DNA of 64,000 nucleotides from REEB95 sp963810055 (GCA_963810055.1 CAWEME010000026.1:1-64000); one strand, 5' to 3'. Positions 51,128 through 60,578 are shown, numbered from the stretch's first letter. Notes: generated by a model not told the origin, from the letters alone. A program made the numbers and translations.

Positions 51128-53272
51128 TCACCCGCGCGCGCGTTCCACCGAGTTGATTACCGGGGTCGCCCTGAGCGCGGCGATGATATTGGTCAGGTGG
51201 CGCACGCTTTGCACCTCGATGTCAACCAGCAGCTCGAAGAAATCCTGCGAACGGTTGGTGATCTTGAGGTTGGTGATGTTGCCGCCGCTCTTGCCGATCA
51301 CCGTCGTCAGGCTGCCCAGGCTGCCGGGCTCGTTGCCGATGGTGACGGCGATGCGGCCGAGATGGACGTGCTCGGTGTCGCCTTCCTCGTCCCAGGCGAC
51401 GTCGAGCCAGCGATCCGGCGTGTCGGCGAAGGTGTCGAGGGTTTCGCAATCGATGGTGTGGATGGTCACGCCCTTGCCGGTCGTCACGATGCCGACGATG
51501 CGGTCGCCGGGCAGCGGGTGGCAGCAGCCGGCGAAATGCACCGCCATGCCCGGAATCAGGCCGCGGATCGGCACCGCGTTCTTCGATTCCGTCTTCTTGC
51601 CCTTGGCGCGGGGCTTGAGCGCCACCACCTTGCTGGAGCGCGCTTCCTCCTTGGGCGGGAAGATGGCGTGGACCACCTCGCGCCCGGTGTGCATCCCCTC
51701 GCCCACCGCGACATACAAATCCTCGCGCGTGTCGCAATCGAATTTCTTCAGCACCTGGTCGAGCGCCTTCTCGGCGAATTCGTGGTCTTCCTGGCGGAAG
51801 GCCTTTTGCAGGATGGCCTTGCCGAGGTCGAGATATTGCTGGCGTTGCTGGGTGCGGATGAAGCGGCGGATGCGCGCCCGCGCCTTGCCGGTGACGACGA
51901 AGCGTTCCCAGGTGGGCGACGGCGTCTGCGCCTTCGAGGTCACCACATCGACCTGATCGCCGTTGGACAGCTCGGTCCTGAGCGGCACCAGCCGCCCGTT
52001 GATCTTGGCGCCGACGCAGGTGTCGCCGATCTCGGAATGGACGGCATAGGCGAAATCGACCGCGCAGGCGCCGCGCGGCAACTGGATCAGATCGCCCTTG
52101 GGCGTGAAGCAGAAGACCTGGTCCTGGTACATCTCGAGCTTGGTGTGCTCGAGGAATTCCTGCGGGTCCGAGGCGTGTTCGAGGATGTCCAGCAACTCGC
52201 GCAGCCAGCGGTATTGCGGGCCCTCGGTCTTGGGCGCGCCTTCCTTGTAGACCCAATGCGCGGCGACGCCGAGTTCGGCCACCTCGTGCATTTCGGGCGT
52301 GCGGATCTGGACCTCGATGCGCTGGCGTTGCGGCCCGATCACGCCGGTGTGGAGCGAGCGGTAATTGTTCGGCTTCGGCGTCGAGATGTAATCCTTGAAG
52401 CGCCCGGGCACCACCGGATAGTGGCTGTGCAGCACGCCGAGCGCGTGATAGCACGCCGCCACGTCCGGCACGACGACGCGAAAGGCCATGATGTCGGACA
52501 ATTGCTCGAAGCCGACGTTCTTCTTCTGCATCTTGCGCCAGATGGAATAGATCGTCTTTTCGCGCCCCGAGACCTGGGCGTCGATGCCGGCCTCCTTCAG
52601 CTTGGCCTGCAATTCGTCGATGATGTGGCCGACCAGGTCGCCGCCTTTTTCCCGGAGAAAATTCAGCCGGGTCATGAGGCTTTCGCGCTCGGCGGGATAA
52701 AGCTCGGCGAAGGCCAAGTCCTCGAGCTCGTCCTTCATCTTGTTCATGCCGATGCGCTCGGCCAGCGGCCCGTAGATTTCCATGGTCTCGCGCGCGATGC
52801 GCCGGCGCTTTTCCTCGTCCTTGATGAAATGGAGCGTGCGCATGTTGTGGAGGCGGTCCGCGAGCTTGACCAGCAGCACGCGGATGTCCTCGGACATCGC
52901 CAGCACCAGCTTGCGGAAATTCTCCGCCTGCTTGGTCTGGTCGGATTGCAGCTCCAGGCGCGACAGCTTGGTCACGCCATCGACGAGTCGTGCGATTTCG
53001 GGGCCGAACAGCTTCTCGATCTCCTCGAGCGTCGCCAGCGTGTCCTCGACCGTGTCGTGCAGCAGGCCGGTGATGATCGAGGCGGTGTCGAGCTTCATGC
53101 CGGACAGGATGCCGGCGACCTCGACGGTGTGGGAGAAATAGGGATCGCCCGAAGCGCGCTTCTGCGAGCCATGCGCTTTCATCGAGAACACATAGGCGCG
53201 GTTGATCGCGTCTTCGTTGGCCGACGGATCGTAGGCCTTAACGCGCTCGACCAGTTCGAATTGGCGCATCAT
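51128..53272 (-). CDS. rsh: Bifunctional (p)ppGpp synthetase/hydrolase (Rsh)
   Basis: The single long RelA/SpoT homologue typical of alphaproteobacteria, 714 residues. The hydrolase HD domain reads YFSHTVEVAGILSGMKLDTASIITGLLHDTVEDT (residues about 42-75). The synthetase region includes VSGREKTIYSIWRKMQKKNV, DIMAFRVVV and NYRSLHTGVIGPQRQRIEVQIRT. TGS (CFTPKGDLIQLPRGACAVDFAYAVH), a zinc-finger-like CCHPLPGDRI and a C-terminal ACT domain (LGSLTTVIGKSGGNITNL) follow. Both catalytic halves look intact. It is downstream of rpoZ, as in other bacteria. Confidence 0.97.
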   Translation of the reverse strand: MMRQFELVERVKAYDPSANEDAINRAYVFSMKAHGSQKRASGDPYFSHTVEVAGILSGMKLDTASIITGLLHDTVEDTLATLEEIEKLFGPEIARLVDGVTKLSRLELQSDQTKQAENFRKLVLAMSEDIRVLLVKLADRLHNMRTLHFIKDEEKRRRIARETMEIYGPLAERIGMNKMKDELEDLAFAELYPAERESLMTRLNFLREKGGDLVGHIIDELQAKLKEAGIDAQVSGREKTIYSIWRKMQKKNVGFEQLSDIMAFRVVVPDVAACYHALGVLHSHYPVVPGRFKDYISTPKPNNYRSLHTGVIGPQRQRIEVQIRTPEMHEVAELGVAAHWVYKEGAPKTEGPQYRWLRELLDILEHASDPQEFLEHTKLEMYQDQVFCFTPKGDLIQLPRGACAVDFAYAVHSEIGDTCVGAKINGRLVPLRTELSNGDQVDVVTSKAQTPSPTWERFVVTGKARARIRRFIRTQQRQQYLDLGKAILQKAFRQEDHEFAEKALDQVLKKFDCDTREDLYVAVGEGMHTGREVVHAIFPPKEEARSSKVVALKPRAKGKKTESKNAVPIRGLIPGMAVHFAGCCHPLPGDRIVGIVTTGKGVTIHTIDCETLDTFADTPDRWLDVAWDEEGDTEHVHLGRIAVTIGNEPGSLGSLTTVIGKSGGNITNLKITNRSQDFFELLVDIEVQSVRHLTNIIAALRATPVINSVERARG

Positions 53273-53358
53273 CGCGGGTTACTCCGCCGCCCCCATCGGG
53301 CGGCGTTCGGGCGCGAAACGACCGGCGATGAGGCGGGTCGCGCGCCAGCCGTCATCGA

Positions 53359-53841
53359 TCAGTTCGCATCCTTGTCTTGGGATTCGTCGGGTTTCTCGTC
53401 CCCGTCGATGTCGGGCATGTCCTCGCCGTTCAATCCGACGGCTTCGTCCTCGGCGACTTCCATCACGTCTTTCTGCAAATCCTCGTCCACCGCCTCCTCG
53501 CCGCCGGTGGCGGGCGCGGTTTCGCTTTCGTTGCCGGCGACGGAGGTGATGTCGGCGCCGGCGCCGAGTTGCGCGCCCAATTCGATGTCCTGATCGTCCT
53601 CGGGCTCGTCGAGCTCGACGCGCTTCTGCATGCCCTTGATCAGGTTTTCCTGAAGCTGGTCGAGCACGATGGTCTCGTCGGCGATCTCGCGCAGCGCCAC
53701 GACCGGGTTCTTGTCGTTATCGCGGTCGAGCGTGAGTTGCGCGCCGCCGGTGATGTCGCGGGCGCGTTGCGCCGACAGCAACACCAGCTCGAAACGGTTG
53801 GGAACCTTGAGAATGCAGTCTTCGACGGTAACGCGCGCCAT
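53359..53841 (-). CDS. rpoZ: RNA polymerase omega subunit with long acidic tail
   Basis: The small subunit that aids assembly of RNA polymerase. MARVTVEDCILKVPNRFELVLLSAQRARDI and NDKNPVVALREIADETI are the conserved core (residues 1-75). The remaining about 85 residues are very acidic (EPEDDQDIELG, VDEDLQKDVMEVAEDEAVG, DIDGDEKPDESQDKDAN), so at 160 residues the protein is almost twice the E. coli length. The tail is probably disordered; its role is unknown. GGAG ten bases upstream of the ATG. Confidence 0.95.
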   Translation of the reverse strand: MARVTVEDCILKVPNRFELVLLSAQRARDITGGAQLTLDRDNDKNPVVALREIADETIVLDQLQENLIKGMQKRVELDEPEDDQDIELGAQLGAGADITSVAGNESETAPATGGEEAVDEDLQKDVMEVAEDEAVGLNGEDMPDIDGDEKPDESQDKDAN

Positions 53842-53876
53842 GAAAGGATATCTCCGGAAATTGCCTGTCTCTTATT

Positions 53877-53905
53877 ACTATATGGGGTGTTTTATTGCAC
53901 CGCAA
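53877..53905 (-). promoter_or_regulatory. Promoter for rpoZ-rsh
   Basis: On the minus strand TTGCGG (53900-53905) and TATAGT (53877-53882) are spaced by 17 bases and end 36 bases before the rpoZ ATG. It lies in the 94-bp gap below the glycosyltransferase stop. Confidence 0.6.
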
Positions 53906-53935
53906 CAGGCGCTTGGCTGGAATCGGCGGTAATAC

Positions 53936-55228
53936 TTACCCGGCCAGGGCGATATTCCGGCCATGGACCGGCGCCGGTTCGCTTCCAGCCATCGCCCGGC
54001 GGCAGATTTCTTCGAACAATGCCGCCACGCGGCGATTGGAAAACCGCTTGAGGATGAAGATATAGGCCTCTTCGGCGAGAGCGGCGCCATCCTCGGGACG
54101 GTCGAGCAGGTCCAACACCGAAGCCGCGAAATCCGAAGGATTGTCGGCGCGGCGGTAATGCCGCCCGGCCTCGAGCGGCAGTCCCTCGACGCCGATGGAG
54201 GTCGAGACCACGGGGCGGCGCATGGCCATCGCTTCGTAGATCTTGATGCGCGTGCCGCCGCCGACGCGCAGCGGCACGATATAGACGTTGGCCGCGCGGA
54301 CGAAGGGCCGGATGTCCTCGACCAGGCCGGTGAAGCGCCAGTTGAGCCCGCGCCGCGCCGCTTCGGCCACCAGATCCGGCGGCGGGTTGCGCCCCACCAC
54401 GGTCAGGCGCGCCGAGGGCCGCGAAGCGGCGATCAGCGGCCAGATATCCGCCATGCAATAACGCATGGCGTCGACATTGGCGGGCCAATCCATCGAGCCG
54501 GTGAAGACCAGCTCGCCGCCCGCCTCCCCGATGCCGGACGGAGCCGGACCGGGATCGGCGGCGAAGTAATCGAAATCGACGCCGGTCGGGATGGATTCCC
54601 CGCCGCGCACGCCGTAATTCTCGACGAAGAAAGCGAGATCGCGCTCGGAGACCGCGATCACCTTGTCGAAGGCCGGCAGCCAGCGCGCCTCGAACGCCGC
54701 CATCTTGCGGCGCTGGCCGCGCCATACCGCGCGCCGGACGAAATTGCCGGCGTGGCGCGCATGGCGCGCGAAAATCTCGGCCTCGATGTTGTGGGTGAAC
54801 AGCACGGAACGCGGCGGCGGCGTTTTGAACAGAACGGCCGAATGAACGAAATCGGCCACCACCACGTCGAAGCCTTCGCCTAGCAACGCCGAAACCACCG
54901 CCTTGCCTTCCTCCGAACGGTCGCTGGCCACCGAAACCGGCAGCGGGCCGAACAGCGCGGTGCAGCGCCGCAGCGTCGCGAGCGGACCCGTCTTGGCGCG
55001 TCCGCCCGGCCAGGCGACGAAGCGGTCGCAGATTTGGGCGATGTCCGGAGCGAAACGCTGGGCTTCGCCGGGCGCGGCCGGGGAAGCGAGCGTGATGTCG
55101 AAGAACCCGCCCTTCATCCGGCGCAGAATGCCGGTGGTGCGGATCTTGCCGCCGGCATCCGCCGGAAACAGGAATTGCGGCGAGACGAAAAGCAGACGCG
55201 GCCGGATTTGCGGGACGATCGTGTCCAT
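53936..55228 (-). CDS. GT4-family glycosyltransferase
   Basis: A 430-residue GT-B-fold transferase. The N-terminal half opens RPRLLFVSPQFLFPADAGGKIRT and has SVLFTHNIEAEIFARHA. The C-terminal half contains ELVFTGSMDWPANVDAM, LTVVGRNPPPDLV, ANVYIVPLRVGGGTRIKIYEAMAMRRPVVSTSIGVEGL (the E-x7-E nucleotide-sugar site) and then a helical end. This pattern occurs in exopolysaccharide sugar transferases of the 'TIGR03087-like/GT4' kind. It lies 13 bases below the AlgD-like dehydrogenase gene, suggesting a shared role in a mannuronate- or similar sugar-containing polymer; product unknown. Confidence 0.82.
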   Translation of the reverse strand: MDTIVPQIRPRLLFVSPQFLFPADAGGKIRTTGILRRMKGGFFDITLASPAAPGEAQRFAPDIAQICDRFVAWPGGRAKTGPLATLRRCTALFGPLPVSVASDRSEEGKAVVSALLGEGFDVVVADFVHSAVLFKTPPPRSVLFTHNIEAEIFARHARHAGNFVRRAVWRGQRRKMAAFEARWLPAFDKVIAVSERDLAFFVENYGVRGGESIPTGVDFDYFAADPGPAPSGIGEAGGELVFTGSMDWPANVDAMRYCMADIWPLIAASRPSARLTVVGRNPPPDLVAEAARRGLNWRFTGLVEDIRPFVRAANVYIVPLRVGGGTRIKIYEAMAMRRPVVSTSIGVEGLPLEAGRHYRRADNPSDFAASVLDLLDRPEDGAALAEEAYIFILKRFSNRRVAALFEEICRRAMAGSEPAPVHGRNIALAG

Positions 55229-55241
55229 CAGCGCAAATCCA

Positions 55242-56555
55242 TCAACACAGCGACTGGTAAGCCACGCCAGGCTGCTCGCGCAGTTCCTTGATGCCCTGGA
55301 GATCGAGCACCGGGCGGCCGGCGTGATGGGCCTTCACCTGCTCGATGTCGGCGCGCGAAGCGTGGCCGATGACGATGATCGCCGCGCCTTCGAGCGCATG
55401 AACCAGATCGGGCGACAGCAGCCGCTCGAAATGCGGGATCTCCTGGTCGATGAATTCGCGGTTCTTGCCCAGGAGCTTCGCGGCATGGACGTTGCGGTCG
55501 AAGATCGCGAGCTCGTAGCCCTTGCCGATCAGCCTTTCGGCCAGATAGACGAAGGGTGAATCGCGCAGATCGTCGGTACCGGGCTTGAAGGCGAGACCCA
55601 GCAGCGCCACCTTGCCGCGCTTGTGCTTCAAGACGGCATCGAGCGCGCGGGCGATGTGCGCTTCGTTGGCCGCCAAAACATGCGACAGGAAAGGCAAATC
55701 GAGATCGCGCGCCTTGGCGAGCGCGGCCAGCCCCGCCACGTCCTTGGGCAGGCACGAGCCGCCGAAGGCGAAGCCGGGCCGCAGATAGGCGGGGGAAATG
55801 TTGAGCTGGCGGTCCTCGCAGAAGACGCGCATCGCCTCTTGCGGGTCGATGCCCAGGCTCTTCAGCAGCACGCCGGCCTCGTTGGCGAAGGTGATCTTGA
55901 CCGCATGGAAGGCGTTGGACAGGCACTTCACGGATTCGGCGATGGCGGTGGATGTCCGGATGAAAGGCGCGTTAATTCCGCGATAAAGCTCCTCGACCGC
56001 GCGGTAGCCCGCTTCGCTCGGGCTGCCGGCGATGGTGAAGGGGGGATTGCGGAAATCCTTGACCGAGCAGCCTTCGCGCAGGAATTCGGGATTGAAGGCG
56101 ACCGCCAGGCCGCTGTCGCCCTCGCGGCCCGATTGCGCGTGGAGCGCGGGCAGGACGCGGCTTTCGGTGGTGCCGGGCGGCACGGTCGAGCGCAGCACCA
56201 CGGTGTGCGGCCCGTTCTTGTGCCGGAGCGCGCGGCCGATATGGCCGACCACCGCGTCGAGCGCCGAGAGATCGGACGCGCCGTTGCCGTTCATCGGCGT
56301 GCCGACGGAAATGAGCGAGATGTCGCTTTGCAGCACCGCGCCGTCGGCGTCGGAGGTGGCGCGCAGACGTCCGGCCTTGACCCCGGCCTGGACCGCCTCG
56401 TCGATCCCCTCTTCCACCACCGGCGACAGGCCGCGGTTGAGCATCTCCACTTTACGCGGGTTGACGTCGACGCCGGTGACATCGTGGCCGAGCTCGGCGA
56501 AACACGCGGCCGAAACCGTGCCGACATAGCCCATGCCGAAAACCGAAATACGCAT
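55242..56555 (-). CDS. GDP-mannose 6-dehydrogenase-like (AlgD-type) nucleotide-sugar dehydrogenase
   Basis: A 437-residue NAD-dependent oxidase of a nucleotide-sugar C6. The Rossmann motif ISVFGMGYVGTVSAACFAELGH opens the protein; GTPMNGNGASDLSALD, VLRSTVPPGTTESRVLPAL and FNPEFLREGCSVKDF follow; catalytic cysteine 268 or so lies in FAFGGSCLPKDVAGL. The GGSCLPKD context with RPGFAF before it fits GDP-mannose dehydrogenase better than UDP-glucose dehydrogenase, where the block is usually GGSCFPKD. The expected product is GDP-mannuronate. No alginate operon is visible, so use in another polymer is likely. The 141-bp gap upstream shows no gene. Confidence 0.82.
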   Translation of the reverse strand: MRISVFGMGYVGTVSAACFAELGHDVTGVDVNPRKVEMLNRGLSPVVEEGIDEAVQAGVKAGRLRATSDADGAVLQSDISLISVGTPMNGNGASDLSALDAVVGHIGRALRHKNGPHTVVLRSTVPPGTTESRVLPALHAQSGREGDSGLAVAFNPEFLREGCSVKDFRNPPFTIAGSPSEAGYRAVEELYRGINAPFIRTSTAIAESVKCLSNAFHAVKITFANEAGVLLKSLGIDPQEAMRVFCEDRQLNISPAYLRPGFAFGGSCLPKDVAGLAALAKARDLDLPFLSHVLAANEAHIARALDAVLKHKRGKVALLGLAFKPGTDDLRDSPFVYLAERLIGKGYELAIFDRNVHAAKLLGKNREFIDQEIPHFERLLSPDLVHALEGAAIIVIGHASRADIEQVKAHHAGRPVLDLQGIKELREQPGVAYQSLC

Positions 56556-56696
56556 GCGAAGCGCGCGCCCCTGGAAATGGGACCCCTAAAACGGGTTAGC
56601 CCCGCCATTAAGCGGCTATTTCCTTAATATCGGGTGAGGGCGCGCGGGTAAGCTGGCAGGCCGCGGAAAGCTATGGTTAAGAAAACGTAACCCGGC

Positions 56697-57401
56697 TCAC
56701 TCGGAGGGGAATTCCGAGGCGCCGCCATGCGCCGCGGACCAATCAACCGGATTGTGCAGGAATTTCTCGACTTCGCGCATGGTCGCCTGATCGAAGCGGT
56801 TCTCTTCCTTCGCAATCTTCAGCACGTCCCACCAATTGGCGAGCGAGTGCATTTTGACGCCGATCTCCTTCATGATCGTCTCGCTCTGGGGAAAGATGCC
56901 GTAATGGAATATGACGAAGGCGTGCTCGACCACCACGCCGGCCTGGCGCAGCGCCTTGCAGAAATTGACCTTACTGCGGCCGTCGGTGGTCAGGTCCTCC
57001 ACCAAAAGCGTGCGCGCGCCCTCGCGAAGATCGCCCTCGATCTGGGCGTTGCGGCCGAAGCCCTTGGGTTTCTTGCGCACATATTGCATCGGCAGCATCA
57101 GCCGGTCGGCGATCCAGGCGGCGAAGGGGATGCCGGCGGTCTCGCCGCCGGCTATGACGTCGATCGATTCGAATCCGATCTCGCGCAGCACGGTCGAGGT
57201 GGCGAATTCGACCAGCGTCTCGCGCACCCGGGGGTAGTAGATCAGTTTGCGGCAATCGATATAGACCGGGCTCGCCCAGCCCGAGGTGAAGATGAACGGC
57301 TTATCAGCGTTGAAATTGATCGCGCCGACCTCGAGCAAAATGCGCGAGGTGACCTGCTGGATCACGCTGCGATCGGGGAATGCGGCGACGCCGAGGCTCA
57401 T
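56697..57401 (-). CDS. pyrE: Orotate phosphoribosyltransferase
   Basis: Forms OMP from orotate and PRPP. FTSGWASPVYIDCRKLIYYPRVRE is the orotate-side block, YVRKKPKGFGRNAQIEGDL the flexible catalytic loop with its lysines, and TLLVEDLTTDGRSK the PRPP-binding motif. The 234-residue length has a C-terminal extension (WWDVLKIAKEENRFDQATMREVEKFLHNP) typical of the alphaproteobacterial form. Its ATG overlaps the stop of the XRE regulator gene, so it is translated as part of the unit that begins with the MFS gene. Confidence 0.95.
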   Translation of the reverse strand: MSLGVAAFPDRSVIQQVTSRILLEVGAINFNADKPFIFTSGWASPVYIDCRKLIYYPRVRETLVEFATSTVLREIGFESIDVIAGGETAGIPFAAWIADRLMLPMQYVRKKPKGFGRNAQIEGDLREGARTLLVEDLTTDGRSKVNFCKALRQAGVVVEHAFVIFHYGIFPQSETIMKEIGVKMHSLANWWDVLKIAKEENRFDQATMREVEKFLHNPVDWSAAHGGASEFPSE

Positions 57402-58348
57402 GCGCGCGACTTTGTGAAGCGCGCGGCTTCCAGAGTCAAGCGCCTTTCGGGCAGCCGCGCGTCATTGCCGGCGCTGCGCGCCACGACCGCTTGCAGCCGC
57501 GCCACCGCGCGCGGCCCTTTCAGCGCGTCCTCCCACAAATCCGCGGCGAGTTTGCGATAAAGCGCCACCGCCTCGGGCGCCGCCGTCACCGTGGCGACGC
57601 CGTGACGGAGATTGGGCTGCTCGCCCAACCGGAACGGGCTCAGCGCCAGCACCACCTCGTTCCGCTTCTGAAAGAGCTGGAAGGTGACGTTGGGCATGGT
57701 TTCGTCGATCAGTCCGAGCTCGATCCCCGGCTTCGCCGCAGCGAACATGCCGATGATGTGCTCGACTTCGCGCCGCGCGGCTTCGCGCCGGCGGCGCCAT
57801 TCCAGCGGCAAGAGGTCGAAGCGGCCGATCAGGCCAAGCTCGAGGAACCGCTCGATCTCCGGCACCGAGATCAGATTTTGAATCTTCGGCCGGCGCGGCG
57901 CTATTTTGCGCTCAGCCAGGATCGCGATGACGCTGTCGATTTCCGCCCGGGCGGCGGGATCGTCCCGTTCGCCGGGCGGCAGCGCCTCGACCAGCATCTG
58001 GCGCAGATGGTGGAGGTAATCGGCGCTGGTAACGAGGAAGGAGACCGGGTTGAAATGAGCGATGATCCGCTCGGCCTGTTCTTCGAGCTGCCGCATGCGC
58101 TCGAAATAGGCGCCGGCCTTCGAATAATACTCGGCGCCGACGCCGAGCAGCGACCCCAGCGACGTATCGAGCACCTGGGCCAGCGCGTCGAGCGTCTCCA
58201 GTTTGACGATCTCACCCGCCTCCAGGCGATAGAGCGCCGCGCGGGATATGCGCAAGCGTCGCGCGATCTCCTCGGCGGTGAGGCAGCTGCCAAGCCGGTA
58301 GGCCCTGAGACGCCGGCCGATCTCCTTGCGTTTTGAATCGACCCGCAC
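57398..58348 (-). CDS. XRE-family transcriptional regulator
   Basis: A 316-residue regulator with an N-terminal Cro/C1 helix-turn-helix: RLRAYRLGSCLTAEEIARRLRISRAALYRLEAGEIVKLETLDALAQVL (residues 13-60). The long C-terminal part has no domain I can name; it contains FERMRQLEEQAERIIAHFNPVSFLVTSADYLHHLRQM and may sense a metabolite. Start is GTG 58348. Embedded between an M20 hydrolase gene and pyrE with overlapping ends, it is likely the local and autoregulatory controller; an inverted repeat upstream of the first gene of the unit (62744-62761) is a possible site. Confidence 0.8.
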   Translation of the reverse strand: MRVDSKRKEIGRRLRAYRLGSCLTAEEIARRLRISRAALYRLEAGEIVKLETLDALAQVLDTSLGSLLGVGAEYYSKAGAYFERMRQLEEQAERIIAHFNPVSFLVTSADYLHHLRQMLVEALPPGERDDPAARAEIDSVIAILAERKIAPRRPKIQNLISVPEIERFLELGLIGRFDLLPLEWRRRREAARREVEHIIGMFAAAKPGIELGLIDETMPNVTFQLFQKRNEVVLALSPFRLGEQPNLRHGVATVTAAPEAVALYRKLAADLWEDALKGPRAVARLQAVVARSAGNDARLPERRLTLEAARFTKSRA

Positions 58349-58350
58349 GA

Positions 58351-59634
58351 TCAGGCGCCCTCGCGCAGCGCTAAATAGAGCAATTCGACGCCCTTGAGGA
58401 AATCGTCGAGCGTCATCGCCTCGTCCGGGTTGTGCGAGCCGTGCTCGTTGCGGATGAAGATCATTGCCGCCGGAACGCCCTCATTGGCGAATATGGCCGC
58501 GTCGTGCCCGGCGCCCGAGGGCATCGTCTCCGCCGGCAATCCGAGCCGGCGGGAGATGCTGAGCAGCCGCTCGACCCAGGCATCGCTCATGCGCGCCGGC
58601 TTGGTGTCGAGCCGGCGATCGAATCGGAATTCGACGTTCCGCTGGGCGGCGATGGTGCGGCATTCGGTGCGCATCAGGTGATAAAAGGCTTCGAGCGTAT
58701 CGCTCGACTGGCTGCGCACCTCGAAGCTGAAACGAACCTCGCCCGGCACGCGCGTCATCGCATGTTGGGCCGGGTTGGTGCCGATGACGCCCACGGTAAC
58801 GACCAGATCGAGGCCGCGTTCGAGCAGAATTTGCCAATGCTCGTCGAGATGGGTGATGAGCTCAGCGACGGCGAAGACGGCGTCGCGCCGCAGCCAGCGC
58901 GGCACCGCGCCCGAATGTGCCGCATCGCCGATGCAGCGGATTTCCTTGTGGCGGATATTGCCTCTGATCCCGGTAACGATGGCGGTCGGGAAGCCGCGGG
59001 CCACCATAACCGGTCCCTGCTCGATATGGAGTTCGAGATAGGCCGCGACCGAAGCGGGATCGAGCAGCTTCTCGCCGCGCGTGATGCGGTCGACGGCGGC
59101 GCCGCGCGCGCGCATGGCTTCGCCCAAAGTGGTGGAACCGTCGCGATGTTTGAGCGCCAGATCGGCCTCTCCCAACTCGCCGAACAGCGCATAAGAGCCG
59201 ACACAGGTCTTGCCGTACCAGGCGCTTTCCTCGCCGCGCAACGCGATGAGCTTGATGCCGCGCGGCGGCACGACGCCCTCGTGCTTGAAGCGCATCAGGC
59301 AGAGCAAGCCGGCGATGACGCCGGCGGCGCCGTCGTAATTGCCGCCTTGGGGCACGGAATCGAGGTGCGAGCCACAGTAGATGAAGGGCTTGCCGGTTTC
59401 GCGGCCGGGCAGCGTCACCACCAGATTGGCGGCGGCATCGGATGCCGTTTCGAGCCCGGAATCAGCCGCCGCCTGCTTGATGATGTCGAATGCCTTCTGT
59501 TCTCCGGGGCCGTAGCTTTCGCGGCTGACCCCGACTTTATCCACCGTCGCGCTTCTAAGGCGCGCGAACAGATCCTCCGCCATCGCGCGCGGATCGAATT
59601 CGCCGCGCAAGGCGGCCGGAACGAGGATGTTCAT
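58351..59634 (-). CDS. M20 zinc amidohydrolase (N-carbamoyl-amino-acid / allantoate amidohydrolase type)
   Basis: A 427-residue dinuclear zinc hydrolase of the hydantoinase/carbamoylase group. Metal ligands appear in GSHLDSVPQGGNYDGAAGV (His, then Asp), ALRGEESAWYGKTCVGS (Glu pair) and LELHIEQGPVM; the dimerisation domain has IRGNIRHKEIRCIGDAAHSG, and MPSGAGHDAAIFA and the final HNPDEAM complete the site. Members split an N-carbamoyl or ureido group to free the amino acid. Between orotate-metabolising genes the natural guess is N-carbamoyl-aspartate as substrate; that is inference. The ATG at 59634 overlaps the pyrDB stop. Confidence 0.85.
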   Translation of the reverse strand: MNILVPAALRGEFDPRAMAEDLFARLRSATVDKVGVSRESYGPGEQKAFDIIKQAAADSGLETASDAAANLVVTLPGRETGKPFIYCGSHLDSVPQGGNYDGAAGVIAGLLCLMRFKHEGVVPPRGIKLIALRGEESAWYGKTCVGSYALFGELGEADLALKHRDGSTTLGEAMRARGAAVDRITRGEKLLDPASVAAYLELHIEQGPVMVARGFPTAIVTGIRGNIRHKEIRCIGDAAHSGAVPRWLRRDAVFAVAELITHLDEHWQILLERGLDLVVTVGVIGTNPAQHAMTRVPGEVRFSFEVRSQSSDTLEAFYHLMRTECRTIAAQRNVEFRFDRRLDTKPARMSDAWVERLLSISRRLGLPAETMPSGAGHDAAIFANEGVPAAMIFIRNEHGSHNPDEAMTLDDFLKGVELLYLALREGA

Positions 59635-60578
59635 TGTCCCGCCTCCGCCCACTCGACATCGGTCTCGTCGGCGCCCTCGCGGCGCAAGGCGCCGGTGAGA
59701 TCGCCGACCCGCGCTATCCCTCGCCGCTCGCAGAAGCGCTTCAATCCCTCGATCACGTCGATCAGCGCCGTCGCATGGAGGAAAGTCGCCGTGCCGACCT
59801 GAACCGCGCACGCCCCCGCAAGGAGGTATTCAACCGCATCCTCGGCGCGGGAAATGCCGCCGCAGCCGATGATGTCGAGCTTGACCGCGCGGGCGCATTG
59901 GTAGACCTGGCGCAAAATGACCGGCTTCACCGCCGGGCCGGACAGCCCGCCGGTGACGCTGCCGAGGCGCGGGCGGAAGCTCGCCGTGTCGATCGCCATG
60001 CCCAACAGGGTGTTGGCGACCACAACCGCGTCGGCGCCGTTGGCCTCGGCGGCGCGCGCCACCTCGGCGATATCGCCGGTATTCGGCGTGAGCTTGGCCC
60101 AGAGCGGCAAGCTGGTCGCGCGGCGCAGACGCTTCACCACCGCCGCCGTGCCATCGGCGGTCATGGCGAAAGCACGGCCGTCCGCCTCGAGATTGGGACA
60201 GGAGATGTTGGCTTCGATCGCCGCCACGCCCGCGACGCTGAGCTCCGCCGCCAGGCTGGCAAAACCCTCGGCGGTCGGCGCCGAGATGCTGACGATCATG
60301 GGAGGAGCGAATTTCCGGTAGAACGGCAGTGTGTCGTCGAGGAAATGAGGCACGCCTTTCGACGGAATGCCGATCGAATTCAACATGCCGCCCGGCGTCT
60401 CGGCGACGCGCGGTGTCGGGTTGCCGAGGCGCAATTCGCGCGTCACGGTCTTGATGACGAAAGCGCCGAGGCGGTTGAAATCGAACACCTGCGAGAGGCC
60501 CTCGGCGAAGGTGCCCGAGGCCGGCATCACCGGATTGGCCAGGCTGAGCCCGCCGGCCTTGACCGCGAGTTCTACCAC
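59631..60578 (-). CDS. pyrD: Dihydroorotate dehydrogenase, type 1B catalytic subunit
   Basis: FMN-containing TIM barrel of 315 residues from a GTG at 60578. LANPVMPASGTFAEGLSQVFDFNRLGAFVIKTVT is typical of class 1; EANISCPNLEADGRAF holds the catalytic cysteine (class 2 enzymes have serine), and LPLWAKLTPNTGDIAEVARAAEANGADAVVVANTL and IIGCGGISRAEDAVEYLLAGACAVQVGTA close the site. Paired with the Fe-S/FAD subunit encoded upstream (7-base overlap), it forms the NAD-linked 1B enzyme. Alphaproteobacteria normally rely on the quinone-linked class 2 enzyme, so this is likely an additional system. Confidence 0.9.
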   Translation of the reverse strand: MVELAVKAGGLSLANPVMPASGTFAEGLSQVFDFNRLGAFVIKTVTRELRLGNPTPRVAETPGGMLNSIGIPSKGVPHFLDDTLPFYRKFAPPMIVSISAPTAEGFASLAAELSVAGVAAIEANISCPNLEADGRAFAMTADGTAAVVKRLRRATSLPLWAKLTPNTGDIAEVARAAEANGADAVVVANTLLGMAIDTASFRPRLGSVTGGLSGPAVKPVILRQVYQCARAVKLDIIGCGGISRAEDAVEYLLAGACAVQVGTATFLHATALIDVIEGLKRFCERRGIARVGDLTGALRREGADETDVEWAEAGQ

